In this document: positions 62,548 to 64,000 of the stretch, piece after piece
Layout of the letters: every line of letters begins with the position of its first letter
How positions within the stretch are numbered: the first letter of the stretch is position 1
NCBI GenBank assembly: GCA_026874595.1
Contig: CM049320.1
Coordinates: 16,568,988 to 16,632,987 of the forward strand
Source of the DNA: Sipunculus nudus
Taxonomy: Eukaryota > Annelida > Sipuncula > Golfingiida > Sipunculidae
Reading direction: 5' to 3'
Length of the DNA stretch: 64,000 nucleotides
Notes under the pieces: model-generated
The model's input: only the letters and a program-made list of their open reading frames with translations
The model's database searches: none
What the model was told of the DNA's origin: nothing
Program-made: the position numbers and the translations under genes

Positions 62548-62646
62548 TATAGATAGAAATGGTATACACAGAAAAGTCGGTTCACTGAAAAGTCGGTTCC
62601 CACCTTCAGTGAACCGACTGGTCTGTGTATACCATTTTCATCTATA
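62548..62646. mobile_element. Hairpin element with 42-base inverted repeats
   Basis: Arms 62548-62589 and 62605-62646 match at 38 of 42 positions (AATGGTATACACAG and AGTCGGTTCACTGAA in both, inverted), separated by a 15-base loop that repeats AAGTCGGTTC. It may be a tiny foldback MITE or a structured transcript. TAT-AGAT lies at both ends. Confidence 0.85.
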
Positions 62647-62876
62647 TCAGGGGCGTGTTCATAGGGGGCGCGACACTTATGCCCGTCAGCTACTGGCAAG
62701 TGTTATGTTTGTTAACTCACATTTAATTTATGTTATATTATTTAAGTATACACACACTAAGATAAAATATGGCGTATAAGTAAATAAATATTTTCTATTT
62801 TCATGTTTCTCTATGCTAAAGTTAGTCCCATTTGGAAAAGAAAGAACAAAAGCTTAGCAAGATATTGTCTGTGATG

Positions 62877-62878
<2 letters not shown>

Positions 62879-62933
<55 letters not shown>
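62879..62933. repeat. (TA)n microsatellite
   Basis: About 27 TA units. TCTGTGATGTAAA before it and TCTGTAATGTAAA at about 62986 suggest a local duplication spanning the microsatellite. Confidence 0.97.
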
Positions 62934-62935
<2 letters not shown>

Positions 62936-63941
62936 GATAAAATAACGTATATTTATTATCAGTTCTAAAGGTTCCTATTGAAATTGTCTGTAATGTAAAT
63001 GAAAAGAGTGTCAAACTTTGAAAATTTCTAAAATAAATCTAAACAGTAAAGGGAGTATGTACTTACAAATCTCTCTCTTGTTTTTACTATCTCTCTTTTC
63101 TGTTTTGTTTTTATGCAGAAGTCAAGCCCCTGTAACACAATGGTGGATGGCAAAAAATTGTTAAACAATCCATGCAAACTATTTGTTCTTTCGCTAAGGG
63201 CTTGGAATACACCAAGAAACTATAGAAAAGCATCCGGTTTCTTGATTCTGGGGAAATTAAAATCACCTCTAAATACCGACCTTTTGTTACTGAAGCTGGA
63301 TGGCCAGGCTTGATGTTTGAAAGCTGCATTTATAATAATACTATTAACCTGAAAACTGCATGCAAATAACAGTCAATGAGTATTTTTCACTTCAAATTTA
63401 TTTTGTGTTTATGAAATTTGATTACCTCATTTCAGACTATCTTTATAACTTTTTTAACTCCAAAAGACTCCAGTTCGAACTGAATTGCTGCAAAAATAAT
63501 TTATCTAGGAAAGACCTATATTATGGAAAACATTATCAGAAGCTTTACATGAAAATTAGATCATTCACCTTTGACAGACCCAGTGACACATAATAGTAAA
63601 TCCATTCCAGTTCTTTTATATGTGTGCTGACCATCTCCTACTTAAAAACTACAATTACGTTACAACACTTAACTTATTGATGCATGTATTTTTCTGTATT
63701 TTTCAAATACTGCATTATATATAGATGAGGGCCCCACGGTTAACATAATTAACAACTTGAATTGGATACCTTACAAATTACTAATAAAAATCTTCATAAT
63801 AATGCACGAACTAACAATATTTGATATGATTAGTAGGAGACAATTTTACAGCCACGCCGTGTGTTCAAACAAGTTTAAATATTCTTGCACAAATAGGGCT
63901 TTGTGGAACATCAATATAATTTGAAAAAAAAATGATTTATT

Positions 63942-63944
<3 letters not shown>
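62934..63944. other. Gene-free stretch
   Basis: Open frames of 60-77 codons on both strands around 63111-63593 overlap each other and have no recognisable domains or splice context. Confidence 0.45.

Positions 63945-63986
<42 letters not shown>
63945..63986. repeat. (TA)n microsatellite at window end
   Basis: About 20 TA units before ACATATATGGCATGCC closes the window. Confidence 0.97.
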
Positions 63987-63991
<5 letters not shown>

Positions 63992-64000
63992 TGGCATGCC

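Overview
The window is AT-rich eukaryotic nuclear DNA. It carries introns with GT/AG borders, LINE, SINE, MITE and Helentron-like elements, long (TA)n and (GA)n tracts, and unusually many long G or C homopolymers. The repeat types (a terminal AGCTCAG hairpin with GTCCGTCC repeats, CAGGGGCGGATCC inverted repeats) and the gene content point to a lophotrochozoan, most likely a bivalve mollusc. This assignment is inference from recalled repeat motifs; the species cannot be named. Nearly all listed ORFs of 60-170 codons are chance frames over low-complexity or repeat DNA. || 1-10.3 kb: the one secure gene. Five plus-strand exons (592-827, 1249-1436, 7653-7775, 8909-9013, 9961-10213) join in phase into a 300-residue C-terminal part of a glycosyltransferase family 7 enzyme (beta-1,4-galactosyltransferase / beta-1,4-N-acetylgalactosaminyltransferase fold). 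Its numbering is offset by exactly 142 from bovine B4GALT1 (from memory) across every active-site landmark checked. The residue equivalent to bovine Tyr289 is Ile, which predicts UDP-GalNAc use (LacdiNAc synthesis). The protein ends in an unusual hydrophobic tail. Cytoplasmic, transmembrane and stem exons must lie upstream of the window. || 10.3-40 kb: mostly intergenic or long-intron DNA with a broken LINE split by a foldback element, several MITEs, tRNA-derived SINE pieces and a possible solo LTR. Scattered candidate coding exons lie at 24040-24206 (with stop codon and AATAAA), 27630-27819 plus 28560-28687 (phase-compatible), and a duplicated signal-peptide-like exon at 36315-36478 with a frameshifted relative at 32468-32622. 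These are moderate- to low-confidence and their functions are not recognised. || 40.6-58.6 kb: a complex repeat domain. A block of about 3 kb (40978-44150) is duplicated at 48284-51310. A family of roughly 0.75-2.1 kb tandem units covers 44.15-58.6 kb, is interrupted by that duplicate, and hosts a Helentron-like element carrying a 342-bp internal tandem array. Several insertions have unfilled relatives inside the same window, so the integration events can be read to the base. || 58.6-64 kb: gene-poor DNA with a 66-bp perfect palindrome, a minus-strand LINE 3' end with a (TTATC)n tail, a hairpin element and four (TA)n tracts.
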